Source: CAWFFV01 sp963814985 (GTDB lineage Bacteria > Chloroflexota > Ktedonobacteria > Ktedonobacterales > Ktedonobacteraceae). Taken from it: a DNA stretch of 64,000 nucleotides. Positions 24,365-33,638 of the stretch are shown one piece after another. Under the pieces are notes generated by a model. The model made no database searches, was not told the origin of the DNA, and worked only from the letters and a program-made list of their open reading frames with translations. The stretch is from positions 260,779-324,778 of the forward strand of contig CAWFFV010000027.1 in assembly GCA_963814985.1 (NCBI GenBank). The letters are read 5' to 3'. The translations under genes were made by a program, and so were the position numbers. Positions within the stretch are counted from its first letter, which is position 1. The number at the start of each line of letters is the position of its first letter.

Positions 24365-25648
24365 TCACTGTTGGTTTTCTCCTTCCAGCGAGTGAACCTC
24401 GACTGGAGCCTCAGGCAATGTTCTTAGCTTGCGTACAGATGACAGCAATAACCAAATGGGTGCGGCAATAACCCCAATAGTCCCTATGAACAATGTGATA
24501 CGCAATCCAAGTACTGTGCCGAGAATGCCTCCAATCAAAGAACCAATGGGAATAGCTCCCCATACCAGAAACCGATAACTTGCATTGACCCGGCCGAGTA
24601 GAGTATCTGGGACAAGTGTCTGCCGTAAGCTAAGTTGGTTAATGTTCCAGATGACAAAAGTAAGACCATTCAAGAACTGCGATATGATCAAAATGGCAAT
24701 GACAATGGCCTGGGATCCAGTTGCCAGCGGTATCAACAACCAGGAACACCCATAGATAAAGAGCACTACAATCAACGTGCTGCCGATACCGAAGCGTTCT
24801 GTTACCCACTTATTGATTACTGCACCAGGAATGGCACCCACTCCTCCAACAGTAAAGATAATACCCAGGATGGCCGGTGAAATATGGAGTGTGTACGTGG
24901 CATACAAAATGTAGACAGCAGAAGCCATGTACGCGAACAATGTGATATTGATCGAACTCCACACGAGGGGACCCAAAATCGGATTACCCAGGAGCACCTG
25001 AAGCCCCTTGCCAATCTCGGTCATCATATTGCGTTTTTCCGTTGATCTGGTGATTGGCGGTTCAATTGTGCGGACAATGATGAGAGATAGTGCAGAAAAG
25101 AGAAATGAGAACGCGTCGACCAGGAGAGAGATTGGCGCGGTAAATATCTGAACAAGAATACCGCCTAACCCTGGTCCGACAAGTTGTGCAATTGATGCCG
25201 TCAACTCAAGTTTGCTATTTCCATCGGTTAACTTGTCCCGATCGATCAACGACGGTAAATATGATCTGTAAGCAACATCGAAGAAGATCGTTAGAGTGCC
25301 AACAGAGAATGCAACTATATACAGTTCATCGATATTTAATATATGAAAGAATGCTGCCAAAGGCACAAATCCAAGCAGGAGAAATCGGCCCATATCGACT
25401 GCAATCATAATCGGACGTCGTCGAAAACGGTCTACCCAAACACCGACAAGCAGCCCTATTATAAGAAACGGAGCATATTCAACGGCTTGTAGAAATCCCA
25501 TTTGTGCCGCAGAGGCTTTCAATATCAGGACAGCAGTCAAGGGAAGTGCTAAGGTAGTAACTTGAGAGCCGCAGAGAGAGACCGTCTGGCCTACCCAAAC
25601 TTTAAGGAAATCTCGATGACGCCAGAGTGTACTGGTCTGCTGTTGCAT
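24365..25648 (-). CDS. MFS transporter, probable product exporter
   Basis: A 427-residue polytopic protein with about 12 hydrophobic segments. The loop between the second and third segments contains GVWVDRFRRRP, the usual major facilitator signature. The overall pattern resembles the EntS/MFS_3 group, often found exporting siderophores and peptides from NRPS clusters. It lies between two NRPS genes on the same strand, 118 bp after the stop of the thioesterase-containing NRPS and 138 bp before the next NRPS, which supports export of the peptide or resistance to it. ATG 25648 is preceded by a GGA-containing purine stretch. The gene is intact. Confidence 0.9.
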   Translation of the reverse strand: MQQQTSTLWRHRDFLKVWVGQTVSLCGSQVTTLALPLTAVLILKASAAQMGFLQAVEYAPFLIIGLLVGVWVDRFRRRPIMIAVDMGRFLLLGFVPLAAFFHILNIDELYIVAFSVGTLTIFFDVAYRSYLPSLIDRDKLTDGNSKLELTASIAQLVGPGLGGILVQIFTAPISLLVDAFSFLFSALSLIIVRTIEPPITRSTEKRNMMTEIGKGLQVLLGNPILGPLVWSSINITLFAYMASAVYILYATYTLHISPAILGIIFTVGGVGAIPGAVINKWVTERFGIGSTLIVVLFIYGCSWLLIPLATGSQAIVIAILIISQFLNGLTFVIWNINQLSLRQTLVPDTLLGRVNASYRFLVWGAIPIGSLIGGILGTVLGLRITLFIGTIGVIAAPIWLLLSSVRKLRTLPEAPVEVHSLEGENQQ

Positions 25649-25766
25649 AACTACATTATCCTTTTTCTTTCATATTCCAGGGAGTACCATCGGCAGATAT
25701 CTCATAGCGTTGCGTCATAAGATAATTGTCGTGTTTTTTGCGCCATTCCTGCATATGGATCGTTTG

Positions 25767-28700
25767 CTACAACATCTGATATATGTATACACTATTAGCG
25801 ATGATAGCGCAATTACGCATGAATCTACTGATCTGGTAAAGCGTCGTGTTGAGACATTGTCGTAAATGTTCAGCGAGAGATAGAACATGCGGCTGGCGTA
25901 TCAACGTATAGTGATCTCCCGGAATATCAATAACTGTCAAGTATTCTGAAACGATGCGTTGCCATTCCCTACTCGCGTCACTATTATCTCCATCAATGTG
26001 TTCGCTGGCTCTAAGGAGTGTAAGAGATCTCTGGTACTGATGTGGCTGGTATTGTAACCAGGCACGAATTGTGGCTTGATAGACGAGAAAACGCTGCTGC
26101 AGATGCTTTGAGTCGATGTCAGCAGGAATGACTCCAATGTCTTTCATCTGTCCGACGATATATGCCCATTGCTCGCTCCAGGACGACTGTAATAATGTAA
26201 CCTGAGCGGCATTGAGATGTTCCTGGGATAATCCTAAATGCAGAGCAAAACCAATCAACATATCCAGTTGTGACATTTCTGGAGAGTTTGTCGTGATCGT
26301 TGGAATAAATGAGTCGATAAGCACCAGGGAAGCAACATCCTGTCCATGTGCCATGAGTTGCTGTGCCATTTCAAAGGCGATTACTCCACCTAATGACCAA
26401 CCCCCTAAGAGATAAGGCCCATGTGGTTGAACAGACTGTATGGCTACAATATACTGTGCGGCCATCTCTTCAACCGATTTGGGTTGTACCTCACCTTCAT
26501 AGAGGCCTTCTGCTTGAAGCCCATAGAAAGGACGATCCAGGGAACGTGCGAGATCAACATAACAGAGTACACTACCCCCTGCAGGATGTACGCAGAAGAA
26601 GGGTGAGGTGTGCCCGACAGGCTGCAACAAAACAAGTGGTGACTGGTGAGTTGTATCTCTTCCTGCTCGTATCAGATGTGCAATATGCTCAATCGTTCCA
26701 TTTTGGATAAGAACGCTGAGTGGAATTATGCACTCGAACTGGCGCTGCATATGCGCCACTAGCTGTATAGCTAAAAGTGAATGTCCTCCTAAGTCAAAGA
26801 AATTGTCGGTAATGCTGATAGGTGTAGTCTGTAATACCTTTTCCCAAAGTTGCACCAGACCCAATTCGATGATATCTCGTGGCCCGATAAGGTTCCGTGA
26901 TGAGATAGCGACACGTTGATAAAAGGCAGATAATGCACGTCGGTCAACCTTGCCATTGGGTGTCAAAGGTAAGGCATCTAGCAGGATAAAGGCCGAGGGT
27001 GTCATATAGTTGGGCAATAGCTCTTGCAGGTAACCCCGCAGATCGTCGCTGCTGGGTTCCCGATCAGGCTGCGGGATGACATGAGCTACCAGGTGCGGTA
27101 CACCGATCTCGTCGTTCTGCACCACCACCACACTCTCGCGCACACCTGGATGGCGACCCAGCACCATCTCAATCTCTCCTAATTCAATGCGAAAGCCGCG
27201 CACCTTTACTTGATCGTCTAGTCGTCCCAGGTACTCTAAATTGCCATCAGCCCGGTAGCGTGCCAGATCCCCCGTCTTGTAGAGACATGCCCCCGCCTGT
27301 CCACTGAACGTATCCGGTATAAAGCGCTCGGCGGTCAGATCAGGACGATTGAGATAACCTCGTGCCAGCCCATCACCCCCAAGATAGACTTCGCCTGGCA
27401 TACCTGCTGGTACCAGACAGAGCCTCTGATCCAACAGATACACTCGTGTTCTTTCTATCGGACGCCCTATCGGCGGCAATTCTGTGCCTGTCGTTGGCAA
27501 GAGCGCATAGGTTGAATACGTTGTATCTTCGCTGGGGCCGTATAGATTGAAGATGCGACTCGCCCTTGTCTGCTTATAGAGATCCTGCATCAGATTCAGT
27601 GGTAACGCCTCACCAGCCAGATTGATTGTTTGCACTGTTGTGGGAAACCCGCCAAGGCGTAGCAGTTCCCTGGCGACTGAGGGCACCGTATTGACCAGCG
27701 TCACTGTCTCCATCACTGCCTGTGTCCCCAATTGCAAAGCGTGCTCAACCAGGATGCTGCTCCCTCCCATGCTGAGCGGCACAAACAACTCGAAGATGGA
27801 GAGATCGAAGCAGATGGAAGTTGAGGCCAGCACCCCGCGCAGTTCCTCTGCTGTATAGATCTTCTGAGCCCACGCGATCAACAGTGCAGCACTGGAATGG
27901 GTGATCGCCACACCTTTGGGACGTCCCGTTGAGCCGGAGGTATAGATCACATAAGCCAGGTTGGCTGGCGTCACCGTCACCGATGAAACGGATCTGCTGG
28001 TCTCTCCCTCTTCCCATTTGTCCGTGATCGTATCCAGGAACAGCACTGTTCCTTCATAGGCGGCTAAGCGCTCACGAATTGCTCTTTGGGTTACCAGAAC
28101 TGGTGCCTGAGTATCTTCGAGGATAAAACTGAGGCGATCTTCGGGATAAGCCGGATCTAAGGACACATAAGCGCCACCTGCCTTGAGAATACCGAGCAGA
28201 CCCACCACCAGTTCGAGCGATCGCTGCACACAGATGCCCACCAGCACTTCGGGTCCCACCCCCAGCGTGCGCAGGTGAGAGGCCAGGGCATTGGCCCGCA
28301 GGTTCAATTCGTAATAGGTCAGGGACTCTTCCCCATACACCAGAGCTACGTTGTTAGGGCTACGCTCCGCCTGTACCTCAAAGAGCTGATGGAGACAGAG
28401 GGTAGGCACACTCGCCAGGAAGGGAGGATTGACCTCGTGTAGAAGGTAGTGTTCCTCCTTTGGTGTGAGTAGCGGCAAATCAGCGATACGTTGGTCAGGA
28501 GCTGCAACAATACCCTGGAGCAGGGTGAGGAGATGTTCCTGGAGTCTTTCAATGGTCGAGCGATCAAAAAGATCGCTATTATACTCCAGTAGACCCTCGA
28601 AGGTCTGTTCGCTCTCCGTCATCGAGAGGGTAAGATCGAACTTCGAGCTTTGCCCTTGCATCTCCACGGGTTGTACATATAGCCCTGGCAGATCCAGCAA

Positions 28701-29912
28701 CGCATCGGGTGCGTTCTGCAAGGCAAACATTACCTGAAACAGAGGATTATAGCTCGAATTGCGCTCCGGCTGCAACGCTTCCACCAGTAACTCAAAGGGC
28801 AACTCTTGATATGTATATGCCTCCAGGCACTCCTCTCGCACGTTCTGCAGCAGCGTGCGGAATGATGGATTGCCTGCCAGATTGCTTCGCAGCACCAGTG
28901 TATTGATAAAGCAGCCAATGAGTCCTTCCGTCTCCTCTCGTGTGCGATTGGCAACCGGGGTACCAATAAGGAAGTCTTCTTGTCTACTGTAGCGATACAG
29001 CAGGACCTGAAAAGCCGCTAGCAAGGTCATGAACAGAGTCACCCCTTCTGCCTGACTAAGCTGATGCAGTGCCGTGCGCACTTCTTCTGGTACGCGAAAA
29101 GTGAGGCTACTGCCTCGGTAGCTCTGTACGTCTGGTCGTGGATGATCGGTAGGCAGATTCAGGATGGTCGGAGCGCCTGTCAGGTGCCGCCGCCAGTAAG
29201 CCAGTTGGGTATCCAGTACAGATCCTTGCAGCCATTGTCGTTGCCAGAGGGCATAGTCGGCATACTGCACCGAGAACGCTGCAAGTGGACTGGAGCGGCC
29301 CTGGATAATAGCCGAATAGAGGACGTTGAGTTCCCGCATCAGGATACCAATGGACCAGCCATCCGAAACGATGTGATGCATATTGAATAAGAACACATGC
29401 TCCATATCGCTCAAACGGAGTAAGGTTACCCGGATCAGTGGACCACATGTCAGGTCAAAGGAAGTGGACAACTCAGTAGCAACTGCGTGATCAATCGCAT
29501 GAACTTGATCTGCTTTGGAGTAGATACTTACATCAATAATCTGAGGTGTCAGTATGAGAGTTGGGGCAACAACTTGTACTGGCTGTCCGTCGACGAGGGT
29601 TATAGTTGTACGGAGAATTTCATGACGTTGAACGATCGTTTTTATACTTTCCATGAGGGTGGATACATCAAGAGTACCTGTCAGTCGAAGCACAATGGGC
29701 AGGTTATATACGGAATTTTTGGGATCCAAAAGGTAAAGATAGAACAATTGCTGTTGTGCAAATGATAATATAGCCGGGTCCTGCTGACGACGAGGCGTGA
29801 TTGCTGAGACCTGGACACTACCCTGGGCTGGCAATGCCAGCTTTTTTAATAGTAATGCTCGTTTTGCTGGTGATAGGCCTCTAAGACGCTCTAATCGATC
29901 ACCATTCTGCAT
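25767..29912 (-). CDS. NRPS termination module: C-A-PCP-TE
   Basis: An intact 1,381-codon gene. Domains: condensation (MHHIVSDGWS; about 29.78-28.48 kb), adenylation (YTSGSTGRPKG, LYGPSEDTTY, YKTGDLARY; 28.4-27.0 kb), carrier (FFDLGGHSLL, about 26.78 kb) and type I thioesterase (HPAGG, catalytic Ser in GWSLGG, late His in GDHYTL; 26.64-25.87 kb). The specificity residues read by eye as D-L-F-N-N-A-L-T-Y, matching the alanine code family. The thioesterase should release the finished chain by hydrolysis or cyclization. Although it acts last, the gene is first in the leftward operon, so gene order and reaction order differ. The N-terminus LSPAKRALLLKKL is helical and basic and could accept an acidic docking tail. 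ATG 29912 has GAGGAAA upstream. Its C domain is nearly duplicated at 19.6-20.6 kb. Confidence 0.95.
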   Translation of the reverse strand: MQNGDRLERLRGLSPAKRALLLKKLALPAQGSVQVSAITPRRQQDPAILSFAQQQLFYLYLLDPKNSVYNLPIVLRLTGTLDVSTLMESIKTIVQRHEILRTTITLVDGQPVQVVAPTLILTPQIIDVSIYSKADQVHAIDHAVATELSTSFDLTCGPLIRVTLLRLSDMEHVFLFNMHHIVSDGWSIGILMRELNVLYSAIIQGRSSPLAAFSVQYADYALWQRQWLQGSVLDTQLAYWRRHLTGAPTILNLPTDHPRPDVQSYRGSSLTFRVPEEVRTALHQLSQAEGVTLFMTLLAAFQVLLYRYSRQEDFLIGTPVANRTREETEGLIGCFINTLVLRSNLAGNPSFRTLLQNVREECLEAYTYQELPFELLVEALQPERNSSYNPLFQVMFALQNAPDALLDLPGLYVQPVEMQGQSSKFDLTLSMTESEQTFEGLLEYNSDLFDRSTIERLQEHLLTLLQGIVAAPDQRIADLPLLTPKEEHYLLHEVNPPFLASVPTLCLHQLFEVQAERSPNNVALVYGEESLTYYELNLRANALASHLRTLGVGPEVLVGICVQRSLELVVGLLGILKAGGAYVSLDPAYPEDRLSFILEDTQAPVLVTQRAIRERLAAYEGTVLFLDTITDKWEEGETSRSVSSVTVTPANLAYVIYTSGSTGRPKGVAITHSSAALLIAWAQKIYTAEELRGVLASTSICFDLSIFELFVPLSMGGSSILVEHALQLGTQAVMETVTLVNTVPSVARELLRLGGFPTTVQTINLAGEALPLNLMQDLYKQTRASRIFNLYGPSEDTTYSTYALLPTTGTELPPIGRPIERTRVYLLDQRLCLVPAGMPGEVYLGGDGLARGYLNRPDLTAERFIPDTFSGQAGACLYKTGDLARYRADGNLEYLGRLDDQVKVRGFRIELGEIEMVLGRHPGVRESVVVVQNDEIGVPHLVAHVIPQPDREPSSDDLRGYLQELLPNYMTPSAFILLDALPLTPNGKVDRRALSAFYQRVAISSRNLIGPRDIIELGLVQLWEKVLQTTPISITDNFFDLGGHSLLAIQLVAHMQRQFECIIPLSVLIQNGTIEHIAHLIRAGRDTTHQSPLVLLQPVGHTSPFFCVHPAGGSVLCYVDLARSLDRPFYGLQAEGLYEGEVQPKSVEEMAAQYIVAIQSVQPHGPYLLGGWSLGGVIAFEMAQQLMAHGQDVASLVLIDSFIPTITTNSPEMSQLDMLIGFALHLGLSQEHLNAAQVTLLQSSWSEQWAYIVGQMKDIGVIPADIDSKHLQQRFLVYQATIRAWLQYQPHQYQRSLTLLRASEHIDGDNSDASREWQRIVSEYLTVIDIPGDHYTLIRQPHVLSLAEHLRQCLNTTLYQISRFMRNCAIIANSVYIYQML
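27900..29370. repeat. Duplicated NRPS condensation/adenylation-start segment, copy 2
   Basis: Partner of 19100-20560 in the intact thioesterase-containing NRPS. It has no frameshift and served as the reference for locating the breaks in copy 1. Confidence 0.75.
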
Positions 29913-30394
29913 GTGATATTTCCTCTATATATATTATATACAATATTGCAAGTTAAGCTGCTAAGATCATACACAGTGGCAAGAACACAGATCTATCGCC
30001 AAGCGCAGATTTAAGCTCAGAACAAGGTTATAGGGTAGCAACGCAGGTTTCAGGGGGATGACTTGACCAACGCCTATGTTCTTCCACCCAGGGAGTTTCT
30101 CCCGTCTGGTTGGCCAAATCGAGTACTACTCCTCATGATTGATGACAACCCTGTAAATAGTTTTGTCTTCCTGTTCCCCTCTAGCCGTAGTATTTAGCTT
30201 CTTCTTCTATTTTACCACACATTCCGCTCAGTAAAGCAGAGTTTGGTCCCATTTGGGTGTACTCTGTCAATTGAACAGGTTGTCCGAGGCGCAAAGACGC
30301 ACATGATCCGTAAAGGCCAGATGCAAGACAGTCCCTTCCCGAGTAGTTAACGTTATCGTATAATAAAAATCAAATTATACCAAGGAGACAGTGA
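29913..30394. promoter_or_regulatory. Divergent intergenic region (482 bp) between NRPS and flavin oxidoreductase genes
   Basis: No gene is apparent. It should hold promoters in both directions. Leftwards, an AT-rich stretch at 29925-29945 contains TATAAT-like sequence upstream of GAGGAAA and the NRPS start, with no clear -35. Rightwards, TATAAT occurs at 30358-30363 and AAGGAGA about 8 bases before ATG 30395; the hexamer 17 bases further upstream (TTCCCG) is a poor -35. A short GGGAG-TTT-CTCCC hairpin sits at about 30090-30100. This is the natural place for the control region of the left operon. Confidence 0.45.
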
Positions 30395-31243
30395 ATGAAA
30401 TTTGGTATTGCGATCCCTAACTGCCACGGCGATTATGCGGATATTCATCTGGTAGCGCAGGTAGCGCACGAGGCTGAAGAGGCTGGTTGGGATGGCTTCT
30501 TTTTGTGGGATCACATTGGTGATAAATGGGGAGATGAAGTGAGCGATCCCTGGGTCGTGCTGGCGGCAATGGCGATGCGGACACAGCGTATCAACCTGGG
30601 AACGGCAGTAACACCGGTTACGCGACGTCGACCCTGGAAATTGGCCCGTGAGGTCGTGACGTTGGATCATCTTTCCAATGGTCGCATGATTTTAGGTGTT
30701 GGTACAGGTGGTGGCATCGAATACGTTAACTATCATGAAGCGGCAGATAGCAAAACATATGGTGAGCAACTGGATGAGGCATTAGAGATTCTCTCATTAT
30801 TGTGGAGTGGTGAGCGTATTTCTTATCAAGGCCAGTATTATCAACTGGACAATGTGCGTCATTTGCCACGCCCAGTACAGCAACCACATATTCCTATCTG
30901 GGTGGGGGGTGTCTGGCCAAATAAGAAGCCAATGCGTCGTGCCGCCCGTTGGGACGGCGTATGCCCGATTGGTAAAGGTATGAGCCATACCGAGCAGATG
31001 ACCCCTGAGCAAGTTAGTGAATGTTTCAGGTATGTGCGCTCACAACAGAGTAGCGAGCGTCAGAGTCAGCCATATAGTATGGTGCAGTGGGGAAACCTGA
31101 CAGGAGATCGCACTTACGATGCAGCCCTTGTTTCAGCATATGCAGAGGTCGGCGCAAACTGGTGGATCGAGAGTATCACCTGGGAGCGAGGCTCCCTACG
31201 AGAAATGCGCCCATTTATTCGGCAAGGCCCTCCAATTCGCTAA
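30395..31243 (+). CDS. LLM-class (luciferase-like) flavin-dependent oxidoreductase
   Basis: A 282-residue protein beginning MKFGIAIPN and containing WDGFFLWDH, LGTAVTPVTRRRPW and LDHLSNGRMILGVGTGG. These are typical of the bacterial luciferase/F420-dependent oxidoreductase superfamily, a single TIM barrel using FMNH2 or F420H2. Substrate cannot be read from sequence. A strong ribosome site (AAGGAGA) precedes ATG 30395. It is the only plus-strand gene inside the synthetase block, transcribed away from the left NRPS operon and towards the ABC genes, with 147 bp between its stop and theirs. It may tailor a product of either pathway or be an unrelated gene at the boundary between them. Confidence 0.93.
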   Translation: MKFGIAIPNCHGDYADIHLVAQVAHEAEEAGWDGFFLWDHIGDKWGDEVSDPWVVLAAMAMRTQRINLGTAVTPVTRRRPWKLAREVVTLDHLSNGRMILGVGTGGGIEYVNYHEAADSKTYGEQLDEALEILSLLWSGERISYQGQYYQLDNVRHLPRPVQQPHIPIWVGGVWPNKKPMRRAARWDGVCPIGKGMSHTEQMTPEQVSECFRYVRSQQSSERQSQPYSMVQWGNLTGDRTYDAALVSAYAEVGANWWIESITWERGSLREMRPFIRQGPPIR

Positions 31244-31390
31244 GCCGTTCACGCTTCACACAGCCCTCTTAGCGGATATTGTCAGGTTCCTGAAACACTG
31301 GAATCTGGAAACCACGTTTGAAGAAAACCGAGTCCATCTGGCCATCAAGACACAGCAGCAATGGCCAGATCTGGCAATCGAGCGTACTTA

Positions 31391-32494
31391 CTACACAATC
31401 TCTCTTCTTAACGACCACATCCCCAAACCAACCGTCACTAATGCCGAAAATGCCAGCACGCTTATATCGAGACCGAGCTGTTGCGTCGAACTGTAGAAGA
31501 TCGACATCTCCAGCGCGTGACGCCCATAGGTCAGCGGGATAAACTCCGCAATATTCTGGAGCCAGCCCGGTTCAAAGGCCAATACTCCGAGACCTCCTGC
31601 CAGGAAAAACAGGTAGAGCGACACATTGATCGAGACCGCCGTAACCGCCTGGATACGCTGCAAAGCAGCCCCCACAGCAACCCCCAGTCCCGCACTGAAG
31701 AGTGCCATCAGTGCGATTGTTAGTAGCGCACTGAGCCAGTAGATGCCCTGTGGCTGCGTCCAGCCAAGCAGATCGCCCAGCAGCAGCACGAGTATACCGA
31801 GCGTGAAGCTGATCACAAAGCCCGCCAGCACTTTTCCTACAATGATCGCTCCCCGTGGCACTGGAGACAATAATAACTCTTTCACTGTGCGGCTTTCCCA
31901 TTCCCGTGCTGTCGCTACCCCCCCATTGACCAGTCCGCTGATTGTCAGCAACAGTACAATCGTCGGCAAAACGCTATACTGGAATAGTTCAATATCGCGC
32001 TGGCGTAAATTCTGTTCTTGTAGTGTCACTTTGATCGGACTGGCACTCCCTTGTGCCTGGTAAAACTGCGTAATCGCGTCTGGCACAGCGCGGCGGATAT
32101 CGTTTGTGAAATCCAGGTTAAGGTTGTTGACTTTGACAATCACTGACACACTTTCGTGAGCGTTGACGCGTTGCGTCAAATCAGCGGGTATGGTGATGAT
32201 CGCCACCACCTTGATTGAATTGTACAATGCCTGTGCCTGCTGCGACGTGGCATCCGTAATACGGAACACATCGGCCTGATGGATGATGTGCGCCATTTGG
32301 ACACCCTGCGTGCCATGATCCAGGTTCACTAAGGCGACAGGACTACGCCCAACGACTACCGATCCCAGAGCGCTGACCAGCAAGAAGGCAAGCGATGGCA
32401 CAAATGTCACGGCCAGCGTCGTTGGCTGGCGCAGCCATACACGCAGATCCTTGCTGAGAATCACCCATACAGTCCGAATAAATTCAACAAACAT
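31391..32494 (-). CDS. ABC-2 type exporter permease subunit
   Basis: About 367 residues: one N-terminal membrane helix (PSLAFLLVSALGSVVVG), a large extracytoplasmic domain, then five or so membrane helices, with the ABC-2 permease motif around ATAREWESRTVKELLLSP. It is homologous to the next permease, so the two probably form a heterodimer with the ATPase at 33639. The frame can start at a TTG overlapping the previous stop (32515), but ATG 32494 is preceded by AGGGAAAGAAGAAG and starts at FVEFIRTVW, so I prefer it. Last gene of the three-gene exporter. Likely substrate: the product of the adjacent PKS/NRPS pathway (inference from context). Confidence 0.9.
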   Translation of the reverse strand: MFVEFIRTVWVILSKDLRVWLRQPTTLAVTFVPSLAFLLVSALGSVVVGRSPVALVNLDHGTQGVQMAHIIHQADVFRITDATSQQAQALYNSIKVVAIITIPADLTQRVNAHESVSVIVKVNNLNLDFTNDIRRAVPDAITQFYQAQGSASPIKVTLQEQNLRQRDIELFQYSVLPTIVLLLTISGLVNGGVATAREWESRTVKELLLSPVPRGAIIVGKVLAGFVISFTLGILVLLLGDLLGWTQPQGIYWLSALLTIALMALFSAGLGVAVGAALQRIQAVTAVSINVSLYLFFLAGGLGVLAFEPGWLQNIAEFIPLTYGRHALEMSIFYSSTQQLGLDISVLAFSALVTVGLGMWSLRREIV

Positions 32495-32511
32495 CGCTCT
32501 TCTTCTTTCCC

Positions 32512-33627
32512 TCAATGAGCCAGCGTACTACGCCACAAGGTCACTACCGCCAGCAGGAGAAACACCAACCCGAAAATGCATAGGATCAACAGGTTGCCGC
32601 CCAGACCATAGGTGTTCAACGTGAAGCCATGGAAAGCGTATTGCTGTAATACAATCGCATAGTAGATCGGAAAAATTTGCGCGATCACTTGCACTGGCGG
32701 CGTGGTAAACGAGATTGGGCCGAACGCGCCACTCAGAAAAAACAGTGGAATGGCTGTACCAAACGCCAGCGCAATTACAGGTTGGCGCTGCTTCAACAAA
32801 TTCCCCAGCCATGTCCCCAGAGCGATGAAGACGAGCAGGCACAGTACGGCAAAACCGATTACTTCAAGCCAGTGAACTGGCCAGACGCCGACCACCAGGA
32901 TCAGCACCGACAGCACAATGATCACCGCAGCAAGGCTTAAGACGAATGCTCCTAGTATCTTTCCCACGATCACCGACCAGCGACTGGCTGGAGACAGCAG
33001 CAGTTCTTTGATCGTCGCGTTCTCCCATTCGCGTGCCGAAGCTGGAGCCGATTGTAAGAGGGCACCAAGCACCAGACTGATTACCAGGATGGAGACCGAG
33101 AGGTAGGGGATGTAGTTGGTATCCTGAGCATACTGGTCTCGTTCGTCGAGTGTAATGTTCACCACATGCGGGAACGCCTTTGCGTAGAACGTCGTGATTG
33201 AGAGTGGCACTGCACGGCGGATATCATTGGTGAAGTCGGTATTGAGATTATTGATCTGCACACCCACCTGTACTGGCTGATTCTGCTGGATGCGCGTATC
33301 AAAATCGACGGGAATAGTGACAACAGCGACAATTTTGCCAGCGTGGATGAGATCATTGGCTGTGGTAGCACTCGTTTGTTGCAAGAGGAATGAGTGCGCG
33401 TGGCTCATGGCGTCATAGAATTGCCGGGCATACGGGCCGGTATCATTCATCACTACTGCCGTTGGTGCCTGACCACCCGACAGGACAAACAAGCTTAAGA
33501 GGATAAGAACGTTGACCGGGACGAACACGCTCAAAATTGTGAATAATCGCTCGCTCAATGCACTTTTGATATCCTTTTTCATGCAGGCCCAAATAACCCG
33601 TAGCGTGTAAGCTGCTTCCTGTAGCAT
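32512..33627 (-). CDS. ABC-2 type exporter permease subunit
   Basis: This 371-residue permease shares the architecture of its downstream neighbour: N-terminal helix, an extracytoplasmic domain containing NLNTDFTNDIRRAVP (shared nearly word for word with the neighbour), then a cluster of membrane helices beginning around PASAREWENATIKELLLSP. The pair is probably a tandem duplication that now works as a heterodimer. It starts 11 bp after the ATPase stop and ends next to the second permease, so the three genes form one transcription unit. ABC-2 permeases of this type export lipids, peptides and polyketides. Confidence 0.9.
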   Translation of the reverse strand: MLQEAAYTLRVIWACMKKDIKSALSERLFTILSVFVPVNVLILLSLFVLSGGQAPTAVVMNDTGPYARQFYDAMSHAHSFLLQQTSATTANDLIHAGKIVAVVTIPVDFDTRIQQNQPVQVGVQINNLNTDFTNDIRRAVPLSITTFYAKAFPHVVNITLDERDQYAQDTNYIPYLSVSILVISLVLGALLQSAPASAREWENATIKELLLSPASRWSVIVGKILGAFVLSLAAVIIVLSVLILVVGVWPVHWLEVIGFAVLCLLVFIALGTWLGNLLKQRQPVIALAFGTAIPLFFLSGAFGPISFTTPPVQVIAQIFPIYYAIVLQQYAFHGFTLNTYGLGGNLLILCIFGLVFLLLAVVTLWRSTLAH

Positions 33628-33638
33628 ATCATTGCCCC

